DNA of 64,000 bases from Pseudarthrobacter sp. MM222. Lineage in GTDB: Bacteria > Actinomycetota > Actinomycetes > Actinomycetales > Micrococcaceae. Numbering within the stretch: position 1 is the stretch's first letter; each line of letters begins with the position of its first letter. A model generated the notes under the pieces. That model ran no database searches and was not told where the DNA came from. It saw only the letters and a list, made by a program, of their open reading frames with translations. Both the position numbers and the translations under genes were made by a program. Location of the stretch: assembly GCF_947090775.1 (NCBI RefSeq), contig NZ_OX352321.1, positions 3,534,001 through 3,598,000 on the forward strand, given 5' to 3'. Positions 53,874-62,378 of this stretch are shown in pieces.

Positions 53874-55691
53874 ATGGCCAAGCAGACTCCGTTTTTCTCC
53901 TCCATCAGCCGTCTCTACCCCCACATCAGACCCATCTTGCCGCGCCTTGTCCTAGGCCTCCTCTGCGCGCTGCTGGCCAGCGTAGTGGCCCTGACGATCC
54001 CGCAGGTGCTCCGGGTCCTGGTCAATGAATCCCTCCGCCCGGGCGGGAGCACGGACGCGGTCTGGATCGCCTCCCTCGTGATCCTGGGCCTGGGGGTCGC
54101 CGAGGCGGGCCTTGTAGCGCTGCGGCGGCAGTTCGTGATCAATCCGGCCACCACGGTCGAGACCCGGATGCGGGTGTCCCTCTATGGCCAGCTCCAGGAC
54201 CTCACGGTGTCCTTCCATGACCGCTGGGGATCTGGACAACTGCTCTCCCGCGCCATGACCGACCTGAACTTCCTGCGCCGCTGGATGGCCTTCGGCGCAA
54301 TTATGCTCGTGGTCACCACCCTGACCGTCACGATCGGCGTCGTCGTGATGTTCTCGATGAGCTGGCAGCTGGCCCTGATCTTCCTGGCCGCCGCGGTGCC
54401 GATCATGATCTATGGCTTCCGCTTCCGCACCCACTACAGCAAGGTGGCCCGCCGCAGCCAGGACCAGGCCGGGGACCTCGCCACCACGGTCGAGGAGTCC
54501 GTGCACGGCATTCGTGTGCTCAAGGCCTTCGGCCGCAGCCGGGAGGCGCTGGAGAACTTCAATGAACAGGCCGAGGAGCTCCGCCAGACCGAGATCGCCA
54601 AGGCCAAGCACCTGGCCGTCTTCAGCCTGGTGGTCACCCTGCTGCCCGAACTGGCCCTCGGCGCCGGGCTCGTCGTCGGCGTGCTGCTGGCATCCACCGG
54701 GGAACTCAGCATCGGTGCGCTCGTGGCGTTCTTCGCCACCGCCGCCGTGATCGCGGCTCCGGTGGAGTTCTGCGGCATGCTGCTGGCCATGGCGCTGACG
54801 GCAAAGACCGCCATAGACCGCCATTTCGAGGTCATGGATTCGGTCAACACCATCACCAGCCCCCAGGACCCCCGCCGCCCCGCCGAGCTCCAGGGCGCCC
54901 TAAGCTTCCGCAACGCTGCCTTCGCCTTCGAGGACGCCGCCGACAAGCCGATTCTCAAGGACATCAGCCTGGACATCCACCCGGGCGAGACCATGGCGCT
55001 CGTCGGCATCACGGGCAGCGGCAAGAGCGCCCTGCTCCAGCTGGTCCCCCGGCTCTTCGAGGTCACGTCCGGCTCCATCACGATCGACGGCGTGGACCTG
55101 CGCGAATTCAGCGTGGAGGAACTGCGGACCGTCGTCGCCGTGGCCTTCGAGGACACCACCCTGTTTTCCAGTTCGGTCCGGGACAACGTGCTGCTCGGTG
55201 CCCCCGGCACCGCTTCCGAAGCGCACCGCGAGGAGGCCCTCGAGGAGGCGCTCGACGTCGCCCAGGCCCACTTCGCCTATTCCCTCCCCCGCGGGCTGGA
55301 CACACTAATCGGCGAGGAGGGGCTCAGCCTTTCCGGCGGCCAGCGCCAGCGCATCGCCCTGGCCCGCGCCATCGCCGCCCGGCCGAAGGTGCTGGTCCTC
55401 GACGACCCGCTCTCTGCCCTGGACGTCAACACGGAGGAACTCGTCGAGCACCGGCTGCGGGAGGTCCTCGCGGACACGACCACGCTGATCGTCGCCCATC
55501 GCCCGTCCACGGTGGCGCTGGCGGACCGGGTGGCGCTGCTCGAGGACGGCCGAATCACCGCCGTCGGCACCCACGCCGAACTGCTGGCGCAGAACACCCA
55601 TTACCGCTACGTCATCGCCAGCCTCGACCCCGAACCGCGGGACCTCGACTCCGAACTGTCAGACCTCGACGCCGAGGAGGTTTCCCGATGA
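53874..55691 (+). CDS. ABC exporter subunit A (degenerate ATP site)
   Basis: A 605-aa protein with six transmembrane helices (residues 1-310) and an ABC domain (340-580). Walker A is [13 protein letters not shown], signature [16 protein letters not shown], Walker [13 protein letters not shown]. The residue after Walker B Asp is Asp instead of the catalytic Glu, the pattern of the degenerate half-site of heterodimeric exporters. Overlaps the next gene by 4 bp, which has a normal site. The substrate is not known (drugs, lipids or peptides are all possible). Confidence 0.9.
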   Translation: MAKQTPFFSSISRLYPHIRPILPRLVLGLLCALLASVVALTIPQVLRVLVNESLRPGGSTDAVWIASLVILGLGVAEAGLVALRRQFVINPATTVETRMRVSLYGQLQDLTVSFHDRWGSGQLLSRAMTDLNFLRRWMAFGAIMLVVTTLTVTIGVVVMFSMSWQLALIFLAAAVPIMIYGFRFRTHYSKVARRSQDQAGDLATTVEESVHGIRVLKAFGRSREALENFNEQAEELRQTEIAKAKHLAVFSLVVTLLPELALGAGLVVGVLLASTGELSIGALVAFFATAAVIAAPVEFCGMLLAMALTAKTAIDRHFEVMDSVNTITSPQDPRRPAELQGALSFRNAAFAFEDAADKPILKDISLDIHPGETMALVGITGSGKSALLQLVPRLFEVTSGSITIDGVDLREFSVEELRTVVAVAFEDTTLFSSSVRDNVLLGAPGTASEAHREEALEEALDVAQAHFAYSLPRGLDTLIGEEGLSLSGGQRQRIALARAIAARPKVLVLDDPLSALDVNTEELVEHRLREVLADTTTLIVAHRPSTVALADRVALLEDGRITAVGTHAELLAQNTHYRYVIASLDPEPRDLDSELSDLDAEEVSR

Positions 55692-57517
55692 GCGCCGCCA
55701 CCTTCGGCACCGCCAACGAGGACAACGCACACCTGTCCAAGAGCGAGAGCAAGACCGTCCGGCGGCGCTCACTGGCCCTGCTGGGCTCCCTGATCCGCCC
55801 GGTCCGGCGCCGCTTCTGGCTGACCATCGCAGCGGTGGTGCTCTCCCAGGCCGCACGCGTGGCCGGACCTGCCCTGATCGCGTTCGGCATCGACCGGGCC
55901 CTGCCGGCCCTGCGCGCCGGCGACAATCTCCCGCTGGTGCTCACCGGCGCCGCCTACCTCGCCGCCGCCGTCGCGACGGCGGGGCTCACCGCCCTGTACG
56001 TGACCTCGACGGCGAGACTCAGCCAGGGGATGCTGCTGGACCTGCGCGTCCGGGTGTTCCGCCATACCCAGCGGCTTAGCCTGGAGTTCCACGAAAAATA
56101 CACCTCCGGACGCATCATCGCCCGGCAGACCTCGGACCTTGAGGCACTCCGCGAATTGCTGGACTCGGGGGTAAGTTCGCTCGCGTCCGGGATGCTGTTC
56201 ATGATGTTTACGGCCGCCACGGTGTTCGCGCTGGACTGGCGCAGCGGGCTGCTGGTGCTGGCGGCGGGCGTGCCGATGTATTTCCTGGCCCGCTGGTACC
56301 AGAAGCACTCCCAGATCGCGTTCCGCGAGTCACGCGTGGTCTCCGCCCGGCTGATTGTGCACTTCGTGGAGACCATGACCGGCATCCGCGCGGTCAAGGC
56401 CTTCCGCAAGGAACGCGAAAACACCGTCCGCTACACCGAGCTCGCCGAGGACTACCGCAAGGTCACCGTCCGCTCGATCAACCTCAACGGCATCTTCCAG
56501 CCCGGCCTGGTGCTGATCGGGAACGTCTGCGTCGCCGTCGTGCTGCTCTTCGGCGGCTTCCGGGTGCTGAGCGGCGACCTCGCCGTCGGCGTGCTGCTGG
56601 CCCTGATCCTGTCCACCAAACGTTTCTTCCAGCCGGTCGACCAGATGGCCATGTTCTACAACTCCTTCCAGAGCGCCCAGGCCGCCCTCGAAAAGGTCTC
56701 CGGGCTGCTCGAGGAAGTCCCCACCGTCCGCCCGCCCAAGAACCCGGTGGCCCTGCACGATGCGAAGGGCAGCATCGAGTTCCGCGGCGTCGAATTCCGT
56801 TACGGGAATGGTCCGGTGATCATCCCGACCATGGACCTGCACATCCCCGCCGGCCAAACCGTGGCCCTGGTGGGCCAGACCGGAGCCGGGAAATCGACGC
56901 TCGCCAAACTGATTGCCCGGTTTTACGACGTCTCCTCCGGGTCCCTGCTGCTCGACAGCGTGGACCTGCGCCAGCTCACGACGGCGGATCTGCGGCGCAA
57001 CGTTGTCATGGTCACCCAGGAGGCGTTCCTGTTCAGCGGCTCCGTGGCGGACAACATCGCCCTGGGCCGCCCCGAGGCGTCGCGGCAGGAGATCGAGGAT
57101 GCCGCCAGGGCGGTGGGTGCCCACGAGTTCATCGAGGAACTCCCGGAGGGCTATGACACGGACGTCAACAAGCGCGGCGGCCGCGTCTCGGCCGGCCAGC
57201 GACAGCTGATCAGCTTCGCCCGGGCCTTCCTCGCGCGTCCGGCCGTGCTGATCCTCGACGAGGCGACGTCCTCGCTGGACATCCCGTCCGAACGGCTCGT
57301 TCAGAACGGCCTCGCCCGGCTCCTGCAGGGCATCGGCAGCGACGCCGGCCGGACCGCACTTATCATCGCGCACCGCCTGTCCACGGTCGAGACCGCAGAC
57401 CGGGTGCTGGTAGTGCACGACGGTCGCGTCGTCGAGGACGGCACCCCGGAGCAACTGATCGGCGGCGGAGGGCGCTTTGCCCAGCTGCACGGAGCCTGGA
57501 AAGACTCGCTGGTCTGA
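55688..57517 (+). CDS. ABC exporter subunit B (canonical ATP site)
   Basis: A 609-aa partner of the preceding subunit. Six transmembrane helices (35-330) and an ABC domain with Walker [14 protein letters not shown], signature [14 protein letters not shown] and Walker [13 protein letters not shown] with canonical Glu. The signature (VSAGQ) deviates from LSGGQ. The ATG overlaps the upstream stop (ATGA). Together they form an asymmetric type IV exporter. A link to peptide export from the locus at 57.8 kb is possible but the peptide has its own Sec signal. Confidence 0.9.
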   Translation: MSAATFGTANEDNAHLSKSESKTVRRRSLALLGSLIRPVRRRFWLTIAAVVLSQAARVAGPALIAFGIDRALPALRAGDNLPLVLTGAAYLAAAVATAGLTALYVTSTARLSQGMLLDLRVRVFRHTQRLSLEFHEKYTSGRIIARQTSDLEALRELLDSGVSSLASGMLFMMFTAATVFALDWRSGLLVLAAGVPMYFLARWYQKHSQIAFRESRVVSARLIVHFVETMTGIRAVKAFRKERENTVRYTELAEDYRKVTVRSINLNGIFQPGLVLIGNVCVAVVLLFGGFRVLSGDLAVGVLLALILSTKRFFQPVDQMAMFYNSFQSAQAALEKVSGLLEEVPTVRPPKNPVALHDAKGSIEFRGVEFRYGNGPVIIPTMDLHIPAGQTVALVGQTGAGKSTLAKLIARFYDVSSGSLLLDSVDLRQLTTADLRRNVVMVTQEAFLFSGSVADNIALGRPEASRQEIEDAARAVGAHEFIEELPEGYDTDVNKRGGRVSAGQRQLISFARAFLARPAVLILDEATSSLDIPSERLVQNGLARLLQGIGSDAGRTALIIAHRLSTVETADRVLVVHDGRVVEDGTPEQLIGGGGRFAQLHGAWKDSLV

Positions 57518-57615
57518 GCCCCTTCTCCGGATGCGTCCGGGGCGGACAGCCGGCCGATTTCGCATCCGGGGCACACATCGGATACTCTTGTGAAGTTGCT
57601 TTTGTAGCAGCGGAT

Positions 57616-57692
57616 CGGGATGTGGCGCAGCTTGGTAGCGCGCGTCGTTCGGGACGACGAGGTCGCAGGTTCAAATCCTGTCATCCCGACCA
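57616..57692 (+). tRNA. tRNA-Pro (anticodon CGG)
   Basis: 77 nt including encoded CCA. Acceptor CGGGATG/CATCCCG, anticodon loop TTCGGGA with CGG, and T-loop TTCAAAT are all recognisable. The D-arm GCGC/GCGC fits. An intrinsic terminator follows. Confidence 0.95.
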
Positions 57693-57696
57693 ATCA

Positions 57697-57735
57697 AGAA
57701 GAGGGTCTTCCAATCGGAAGGCCCTCTTCTTTTGT
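57697..57735 (+). terminator. Terminator after tRNA-Pro
   Basis: AAGAAGAGGG-T-CTTCC pairs with GGAAG-G-CCCTCTTCTT across AATC, followed by a T run (TTCTTTTG). The A-rich 5' side could make it work in both directions. Confidence 0.9.
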
Positions 57736-57756
57736 GTCCCGGGTAGGGCTCCACAC

Positions 57757-57799
57757 AAAAAGAGCCCCGGAGCATGCTTCGCGCATGTCCCGGGGCTCC
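57757..57799 (-). terminator. Terminator after repeat-peptide gene
   Basis: On the minus strand a 9-bp stem (GAGCCCCGG/CCGGGGCTC, 57762-57770 and 57790-57798) with an inner CATGC/GCATG stem is followed by CTTTTTGTG. It lies 15 bp after the stop codon of the small secreted protein gene and shows that this gene is a transcription unit. Confidence 0.9.
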
Positions 57800-57813
57800 T
57801 CTGCAGGTTCTGC

Positions 57814-58053
57814 CTACATCGGGTCCGGCCAGTTGCCGATGTCGGGCGAGGACGTCATCGGGTCCGGCCAGTTGCCGATCGCCGAAAGGCTGCCCTTCGA
57901 ACTCATCGGGTCCGGCCAGTTGCCGATCGCCGAGGTGTGGCCCATGGGATCCGGCCAGTTACCTATGGCACTTACTGACAGCGCCGCCGGGGCCGCCGCG
58001 GCGAAAGCCAGGGCACCCGCCAGCAGGGCGCCGGCTGCAATCTTCTTCAACAT
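57814..58053 (-). CDS. Secreted four-repeat peptide precursor (IGNWPDPM)
   Basis: 79 aa. Sec signal peptide: MLKK, then a hydrophobic run (IAAGALLAGALAFAAAAPAA) with likely cleavage near AAPAA. The mature part has four exact copies of IGNWPDPM (residues 30-37, 43-50, 59-66 and 72-79), the last at the C-terminus, separated by Ser/Gly/Thr-rich linkers (GHTSA, SSKGSLSA, TSSPD). No Cys. Start ATG 58053 has GAGG 7 nt upstream; a consensus promoter and an intrinsic terminator flank it. Divergent from an XRE-TPR gene. Probable pheromone-type precursor; function not proven. Confidence 0.85.
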   Translation of the reverse strand: MLKKIAAGALLAGALAFAAAAPAALSVSAIGNWPDPMGHTSAIGNWPDPMSSKGSLSAIGNWPDPMTSSPDIGNWPDPM

Positions 58054-58102
58054 AGAGATCCTCAATAAGCGTCGGGGTCTTCACCAAGTCAGCACTACCT
58101 TG

Positions 58103-58142
58103 TTGACACACATTGTAAAATGATTTCCACAGAGACTGTCAA
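58103..58142 (-). promoter_or_regulatory. AT-rich divergent promoter of peptide/regulator pair
   Basis: On the minus strand TTGACA (58142-58137) and TACAAT (58117-58112), 19 bp apart, form a near-consensus sigma-A promoter for the peptide gene. TTGACA also occurs on the plus strand (58103-58108), making an inverted repeat TTGACA/TGTCAA that overlaps the promoter. Dyads CATT-GTAA-AATG (58111-58122) and CATT-N10-AATG (58144-58161) could be regulator sites. Confidence 0.6.
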
Positions 58143-58181
58143 GCATTTAGTACAAAGAATGTCCGGAATTAGGAGGTATCC

Positions 58182-59462
58182 GTGGGGAACGGATTTGGGG
58201 AGAAGCTCCGCGCGGAACGGCTGGATCGGGGACTCACGCAGGCGGAACTGGGCCGGGATTTGTACTCGCCCAGCTATATCTCTCTGCTCGAAACCGGACG
58301 CCGCGAACCGACCGCTGATGTCATCGAAGAGCTTGCCCGCCGCCTCGAACTTGCTCCCAAGGCCCTGGAGGCCTGGAGCCAACCGGTCTCCGTCAGCGAC
58401 GCCGAGTACGTGCTGGCCGGGCTGTATGCCCGGCAGGCCTGGGACCTGAGGGACTACCCGCTGGCGGCCACCCACGCCGCCGCAGCGGCCCAGATCGCAC
58501 TCGAGGCCAAGAACACCAGCGCCTGGTGGAACATGACCTACATGCAGGCGGAATGCCTCATGAAGCAAGGCGAGCTCAAGGAATGCCAGAACCTCGTGCA
58601 GCGGCTGCTGGACCACCCCATGGCGGCCGAATCGGCCGGCCTGGGCGTCCGGGCCCGGCAGATGCTGGCTGCCGTCTGCCACGGGCGCGGGGAACTTGCA
58701 GTCGCCGTCGCGCACGCCCAGGAAGCGGTGCGGCTGTGCGCGGACCTGCCCAAGGGATCCACCCTCATCATCGGGGCGCTTCGGGCGCTGATCGGGGCGC
58801 TGGCCGAAAGCGGGCGGCTGGACGAGGCCTGGCAGTACTGTCAGGACATGAACGCGCAGATGGACGATCATTCGATGACCCAGCTCGCCGGCGAAGTCGC
58901 CTGGGTAATCGGGAACGTCGCTTTTATGCGGCACGACTACGCGGAAGGGATCAAGTACCACGAGCGCGCCGCGCAGATGCTCTCCCCCGCGAACGATATC
59001 GATCTGTGGGCGCGCTTCAACAAGGCGTCCGCCGCCGTGAGATTGTCCTCGGGCATTGTGGAACCGGAGACGCTGACCTCGATCGAACGCGCCGAGCTGG
59101 CGCTTTCCATTGTCGGCGGCAACAGGACGGACCAGCTTGAAGTGGCCTTCATCCGGGCCCGCTGGCTCTACCTGACCGGGGACATTGTCGCGGCAGTCCA
59201 GAAGCTGCGCGAGATCCACGCCGAACACGATGCCCTGGCCCGGCACATCGCCGGCGAGGTGGCTCTCCTGCTCGGCAAGGCGCTCAAGGCCGCCGGCGAA
59301 TCCGATGAGGCCCTGATCTACCTCGACGAGGCGCAGCAGGAGTTCAGCGCAGCCGGAGCCTCGGACCGGGTCCAGCAGGCCCTGGACGCGGTGCTCGAGA
59401 TCCGGCTGGCGAAGCGCCGTGCCGAGGCGGCCGCCTCGGCGAGCACTTCGCCGAAAAGCTAG
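58182..59462 (+). CDS. XRE-HTH plus TPR regulator (RRNPP-like)
   Basis: 426 aa. Residues 1-60 form an XRE/cI-type HTH (FGEKLRAERLDRGLTQAELG, SYISLLETGRREPTADVIEE). About residues 70-410 are repeated helical hairpins of TPR type (AAAAQIALEAKNTSAWWNMT, CQDMNAQMDDHSMTQLAGEV and similar). This HTH-TPR architecture is that of RRNPP regulators (Rgg, NprR, PlcR, PrgX), which bind short re-imported peptides. The start is GTG 58182 with AGGAGG 5 nt upstream. It is divergent from the repeat-peptide gene with 128 bp between them. Peptide binding is inferred from architecture and context. Confidence 0.88.
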   Translation: MGNGFGEKLRAERLDRGLTQAELGRDLYSPSYISLLETGRREPTADVIEELARRLELAPKALEAWSQPVSVSDAEYVLAGLYARQAWDLRDYPLAATHAAAAAQIALEAKNTSAWWNMTYMQAECLMKQGELKECQNLVQRLLDHPMAAESAGLGVRARQMLAAVCHGRGELAVAVAHAQEAVRLCADLPKGSTLIIGALRALIGALAESGRLDEAWQYCQDMNAQMDDHSMTQLAGEVAWVIGNVAFMRHDYAEGIKYHERAAQMLSPANDIDLWARFNKASAAVRLSSGIVEPETLTSIERAELALSIVGGNRTDQLEVAFIRARWLYLTGDIVAAVQKLREIHAEHDALARHIAGEVALLLGKALKAAGESDEALIYLDEAQQEFSAAGASDRVQQALDAVLEIRLAKRRAEAAASASTSPKS

Positions 59463-59470
59463 CCGAACAG

Positions 59471-60427
59471 CTAGCTGAACGCCCTTCCGGTGAGCTTCTC
59501 GTAGGCCTCGACGTAGCGGCTGCGGGTGCGGGCCACGACGTCGGCCGGCAGCGGAGGCGGGGGCACGTCGGAGGACCTATCCCAGCCGGATTCGGCCGAG
59601 GTCAGCCAGTCGCGGACGTACTGCTTGTCGTAGGACGGCTGGGCCTGGCCAGGCTCATAGGTGGCGGCATCCCAGAACCGGGAGGAATCCGGGGTCAGCA
59701 CCTCATCGCCCAGGGTGATGGCGCCGGTGGCGGCGTCGAAGCCGAACTCCACCTTGGTGTCGGCCAGGATGATGCCGCGGTCCCGGGCGGTTGCTTCGGC
59801 CTTTGTATAAATCTCCAGGGTGAGCTCGCGCAGACGCGCCGCGACGTCCTCGCCCACCAGCTGAACGACGGCGTCGTAGGTGATGTTCTCGTCGTGCTCG
59901 CCCACCTCAGCCTTGGCGGAGGGGGTGAAGATCGCCGGCTCGAGCCGGGATCCGTCCACGAGGCCCTCCGGCAGCGGGATGCTGCACACGGTGCGCGTCT
60001 GCCGGTACTCGGCCAGCCCCGATCCGGTGAGGTAGCCGCGGGCGATGCACTCGACCGGGAACATGTCCAGCTTCTTACAGATCATGGCCCGGCCCGCCAC
60101 GGCGGCGGGGACGCCGCCGTCGACCGTAGACGCCAGCACATGGTGCTCAACCCCCAGCTGCTCGAACCACCACAGGCTGAGCTGCGTGAGGATGCTGCCC
60201 TTGTCCGGGATTTCGCTGGCCAGGACGTGGTCGAAGGCGCTGATCCGGTCGCTCGCCACCACCAGGACGCATTCGTGGCCCGTCCGCTCGGTGATAATCC
60301 CATCCTCCGGAACGTACAGGTCGCGGACCTTGCCGGAGTAGACGTGCTTCCAGCCCGGCAGGTCCAGCGTGGCGGTGTCCAGGCCCTTCGACGCGTCGCC
60401 GGGCCGGGAGGAGTCGGTGTTGGTCAT
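59471..60427 (-). CDS. purC: SAICAR synthetase
   Basis: 318 aa. Phosphoribosylaminoimidazole-succinocarboxamide synthase of purine synthesis: ATP-grasp-like N-terminal segment GWKHVYSGKVRDLYVPEDG, CVLVVASDRISAFDHVLASE, then ECIARGYLTGSGLAEYRQT and a C-terminal domain. It is 2 bp downstream of purD on the minus strand, so the two are co-transcribed. Length is normal for the purC of actinobacteria. Confidence 0.95.
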   Translation of the reverse strand: MTNTDSSRPGDASKGLDTATLDLPGWKHVYSGKVRDLYVPEDGIITERTGHECVLVVASDRISAFDHVLASEIPDKGSILTQLSLWWFEQLGVEHHVLASTVDGGVPAAVAGRAMICKKLDMFPVECIARGYLTGSGLAEYRQTRTVCSIPLPEGLVDGSRLEPAIFTPSAKAEVGEHDENITYDAVVQLVGEDVAARLRELTLEIYTKAEATARDRGIILADTKVEFGFDAATGAITLGDEVLTPDSSRFWDAATYEPGQAQPSYDKQYVRDWLTSAESGWDRSSDVPPPPLPADVVARTRSRYVEAYEKLTGRAFS

Positions 60428-60429
60428 GC

Positions 60430-61740
60430 TCAGGCCTTCGCTTTCGTGCTGGCCGCTACGCCGGGCGTCTTGACCTTGATCTCGCCGCGGGCCGCCTTGC
60501 CGCCGATGTCGGTGCGGAACTGGCCGCCCTCCAGCTGGACCAGTTCGACGCCGTCGTACGCCCGTTCCCGGGCCTCGACGAGGTCGGTTCCCAGCGCCAC
60601 CACGGCGAGGACGCGCCCGCCGGCGGACACCACCTTGCCTTCGGCGTCGAGCTTGGTGCCGGCGTGGATGACGTGGACGCCCTCGATGGCTTCAACCTTC
60701 TTGAGCCCGCGGATCCGGTCCCCCGTGCGCGGGGCTCCGGGGTAGTTTTCCGCGGCCACGACGACGGCGACGGCGGACTCTTTGGACCAGCGCAGCGGCT
60801 GGACCTTGTCCAGTTCGCCCTTCGCGGCGGCCATCAGCAGGCCGCCGAGGGGCGTCTTGAGCCGGGCTAGGACGGCCTGCGTCTCCGGGTCGCCGAAGCG
60901 GACGTTGTATTCGATGACGCGGGTGCCGCGGGAGGTGAGGGCCAGGCCGACAAAAAGCACGCCCACGAACGGGGTGCCGCGGTGGGCCATCTGGTTGACG
61001 GTGGGCTGGGCGATGCGGTCGAGAACCTCCTCGACGAGGCCTTCGGGGGCCCACTCCAGCGGGGTGTAGGCGCCCATGCCGCCGGTGTTGGGCCCTTCGT
61101 CGTTGTCGAAGATGCGCTTGAAGTCCTGGGCCGGGGAGAGCGCCACGGTGTTGCTGCCGTCGCAGAGCACGAACACCGAGACCTCGGGGCCGTCCAGGAA
61201 TTCCTCAATCACGACGGTCCCGCCGGCATCGAAGCAACTTTGCGCGTGGGCGAGGGCCTCGCCGCGGTCCTGGGTGACCACGACGCCCTTCCCGGCGGCG
61301 AGGCCGTCATCCTTCACCACGTAGGGCGCCCCGAAGGTGTCGAGCGCGTCGGCGGCTTCCTCGGCGTTGCCGGCCACGCGCGCCATCGCGGTGGGCACGC
61401 CTGCCTCGGCCATGACTTCCTTGGCGAAGGCCTTGGAGGCTTCCAGCTGGGCGGCTGCCTTGCTCGGACCGAACACCGGGATGCCGGCGTCGCGCACGGC
61501 ATCGGAAACACCCGCGGCGAGCGGCGCCTCGGGTCCGACGACCACGAGGTCAACGGTGAGCTTGGTGGCAAGGGCGGCGACGGCGTCGGGGTCGTTCGCG
61601 TCGATCGCGTGCGTGGGGACCAGCTTGCTGATGCCGGCGTTGCCCGGGGCCGCGTGGACCTCGGAAACGTTGGGGTCTGCAAGCAGGGATCGGACAATGG
61701 CGTGTTCGCGGCCGCCGGGGCCGATGACGAGTACCTTCAC
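60430..61740 (-). CDS. purD: Phosphoribosylamine-glycine ligase (GARS)
   Basis: About 436 aa, with an ATP-grasp fold. It begins (V)KVLVIGPGGREHAIVRSL, with SGVSDAVRDAGIPVFGPSKAAAQ, KDDGLAAGKGVVVTQDRG (P-loop-like) and YNVRFGDPETQAVLARLKTP (metal-binding). The N-terminal start is best GTG 61740, where the family usually starts; the in-frame extension upstream is unlike GARS. It reads out of the region holding the large repeat array, suggesting that the array lies in its promoter region. Confidence 0.94.
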   Translation of the reverse strand: MKVLVIGPGGREHAIVRSLLADPNVSEVHAAPGNAGISKLVPTHAIDANDPDAVAALATKLTVDLVVVGPEAPLAAGVSDAVRDAGIPVFGPSKAAAQLEASKAFAKEVMAEAGVPTAMARVAGNAEEAADALDTFGAPYVVKDDGLAAGKGVVVTQDRGEALAHAQSCFDAGGTVVIEEFLDGPEVSVFVLCDGSNTVALSPAQDFKRIFDNDEGPNTGGMGAYTPLEWAPEGLVEEVLDRIAQPTVNQMAHRGTPFVGVLFVGLALTSRGTRVIEYNVRFGDPETQAVLARLKTPLGGLLMAAAKGELDKVQPLRWSKESAVAVVVAAENYPGAPRTGDRIRGLKKVEAIEGVHVIHAGTKLDAEGKVVSAGGRVLAVVALGTDLVEARERAYDGVELVQLEGGQFRTDIGGKAARGEIKVKTPGVAASTKAKA

Positions 61741-61794
61741 ACTTCCCAAGGGTACTTTGTGGACCCGGCAGGCTCCTAAGCTGTGTCCACCACT

Positions 61795-62331
61795 GGACAT
61801 GCCCAGCCCCGTGGTCCATGGCCGGAGGGCATGCCCAGTCCTCGGACCGGGCGCGGAACATGTTCATTCCTCACGCCTGCGAGCGCGGAACATGCCCAGT
61901 CCTGGCCTCGAGCAATGGACACAATGGCACTATGCCCATCCCTGGGCCCGAGCGGAGGGCATGTCCCGTGCGCCGGCGACAGTGCGGTCCGAGGGCTCGT
62001 GCGCGCTCGAACGGATTCTGCTTGGACATGCCCAGTCCCGTGGTCCATGGCCGGAGGGCATGCCGAGTCCTCGTACCGGCCGCGGGACATGTCCAGTCCT
62101 CACGCCTGCGAGCGCGGGACATGCCCAGTCCTGGCCGCGAGCAATGGACACAATGGCACTATGTCCATCCCTGGGCGTGAACGGAGAGCATGTCCCGTGG
62201 GACGCGGACAATCCGCGGGCCGAGGGCTTGTACGCGCTGGAACGGACGCGCTGGACATGCCCAGTCCTGGCCGCGAGCAATGGACACAATGGCACTATGT
62301 CCATCCCTGGGCGCGAGCGGAGAGCATGTTC
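61795..62331 (+). repeat. Decamer/dyad array, cluster 3 (tandemly expanded)
   Basis: Occupies most of the 638-bp divergent gap between purD and the oxidoreductase gene. Twelve RRRCATGYYY-like decamers start at 61795, 61827, 61856, 61888, 61957, 62024, 62056, 62085, 62117, 62186, 62253 and 62322. Three 23-bp dyads are at 61916-61938, 62145-62167 and 62281-62303. Unit order B1-A1-B2-A2-A3: B (91-92 bp) at 61795 and 62024, A (about 136 bp) at 61888, 62117 and 62253. The B1-A1 pair is repeated with a 229-bp period and A once more alone. Confidence 0.92.
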
Positions 62332-62378
62332 CGTGGGACGCGGACAATCCGCGGGGCTCGCGGCTACGAACACCCTGT

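Noticed and set aside
57616..57735. tRNA-Pro as attachment site of a genomic island carrying the peptide locus
   Set aside because: No second copy of the tRNA 3' end and no integrase gene in the window; flanking genes look native.
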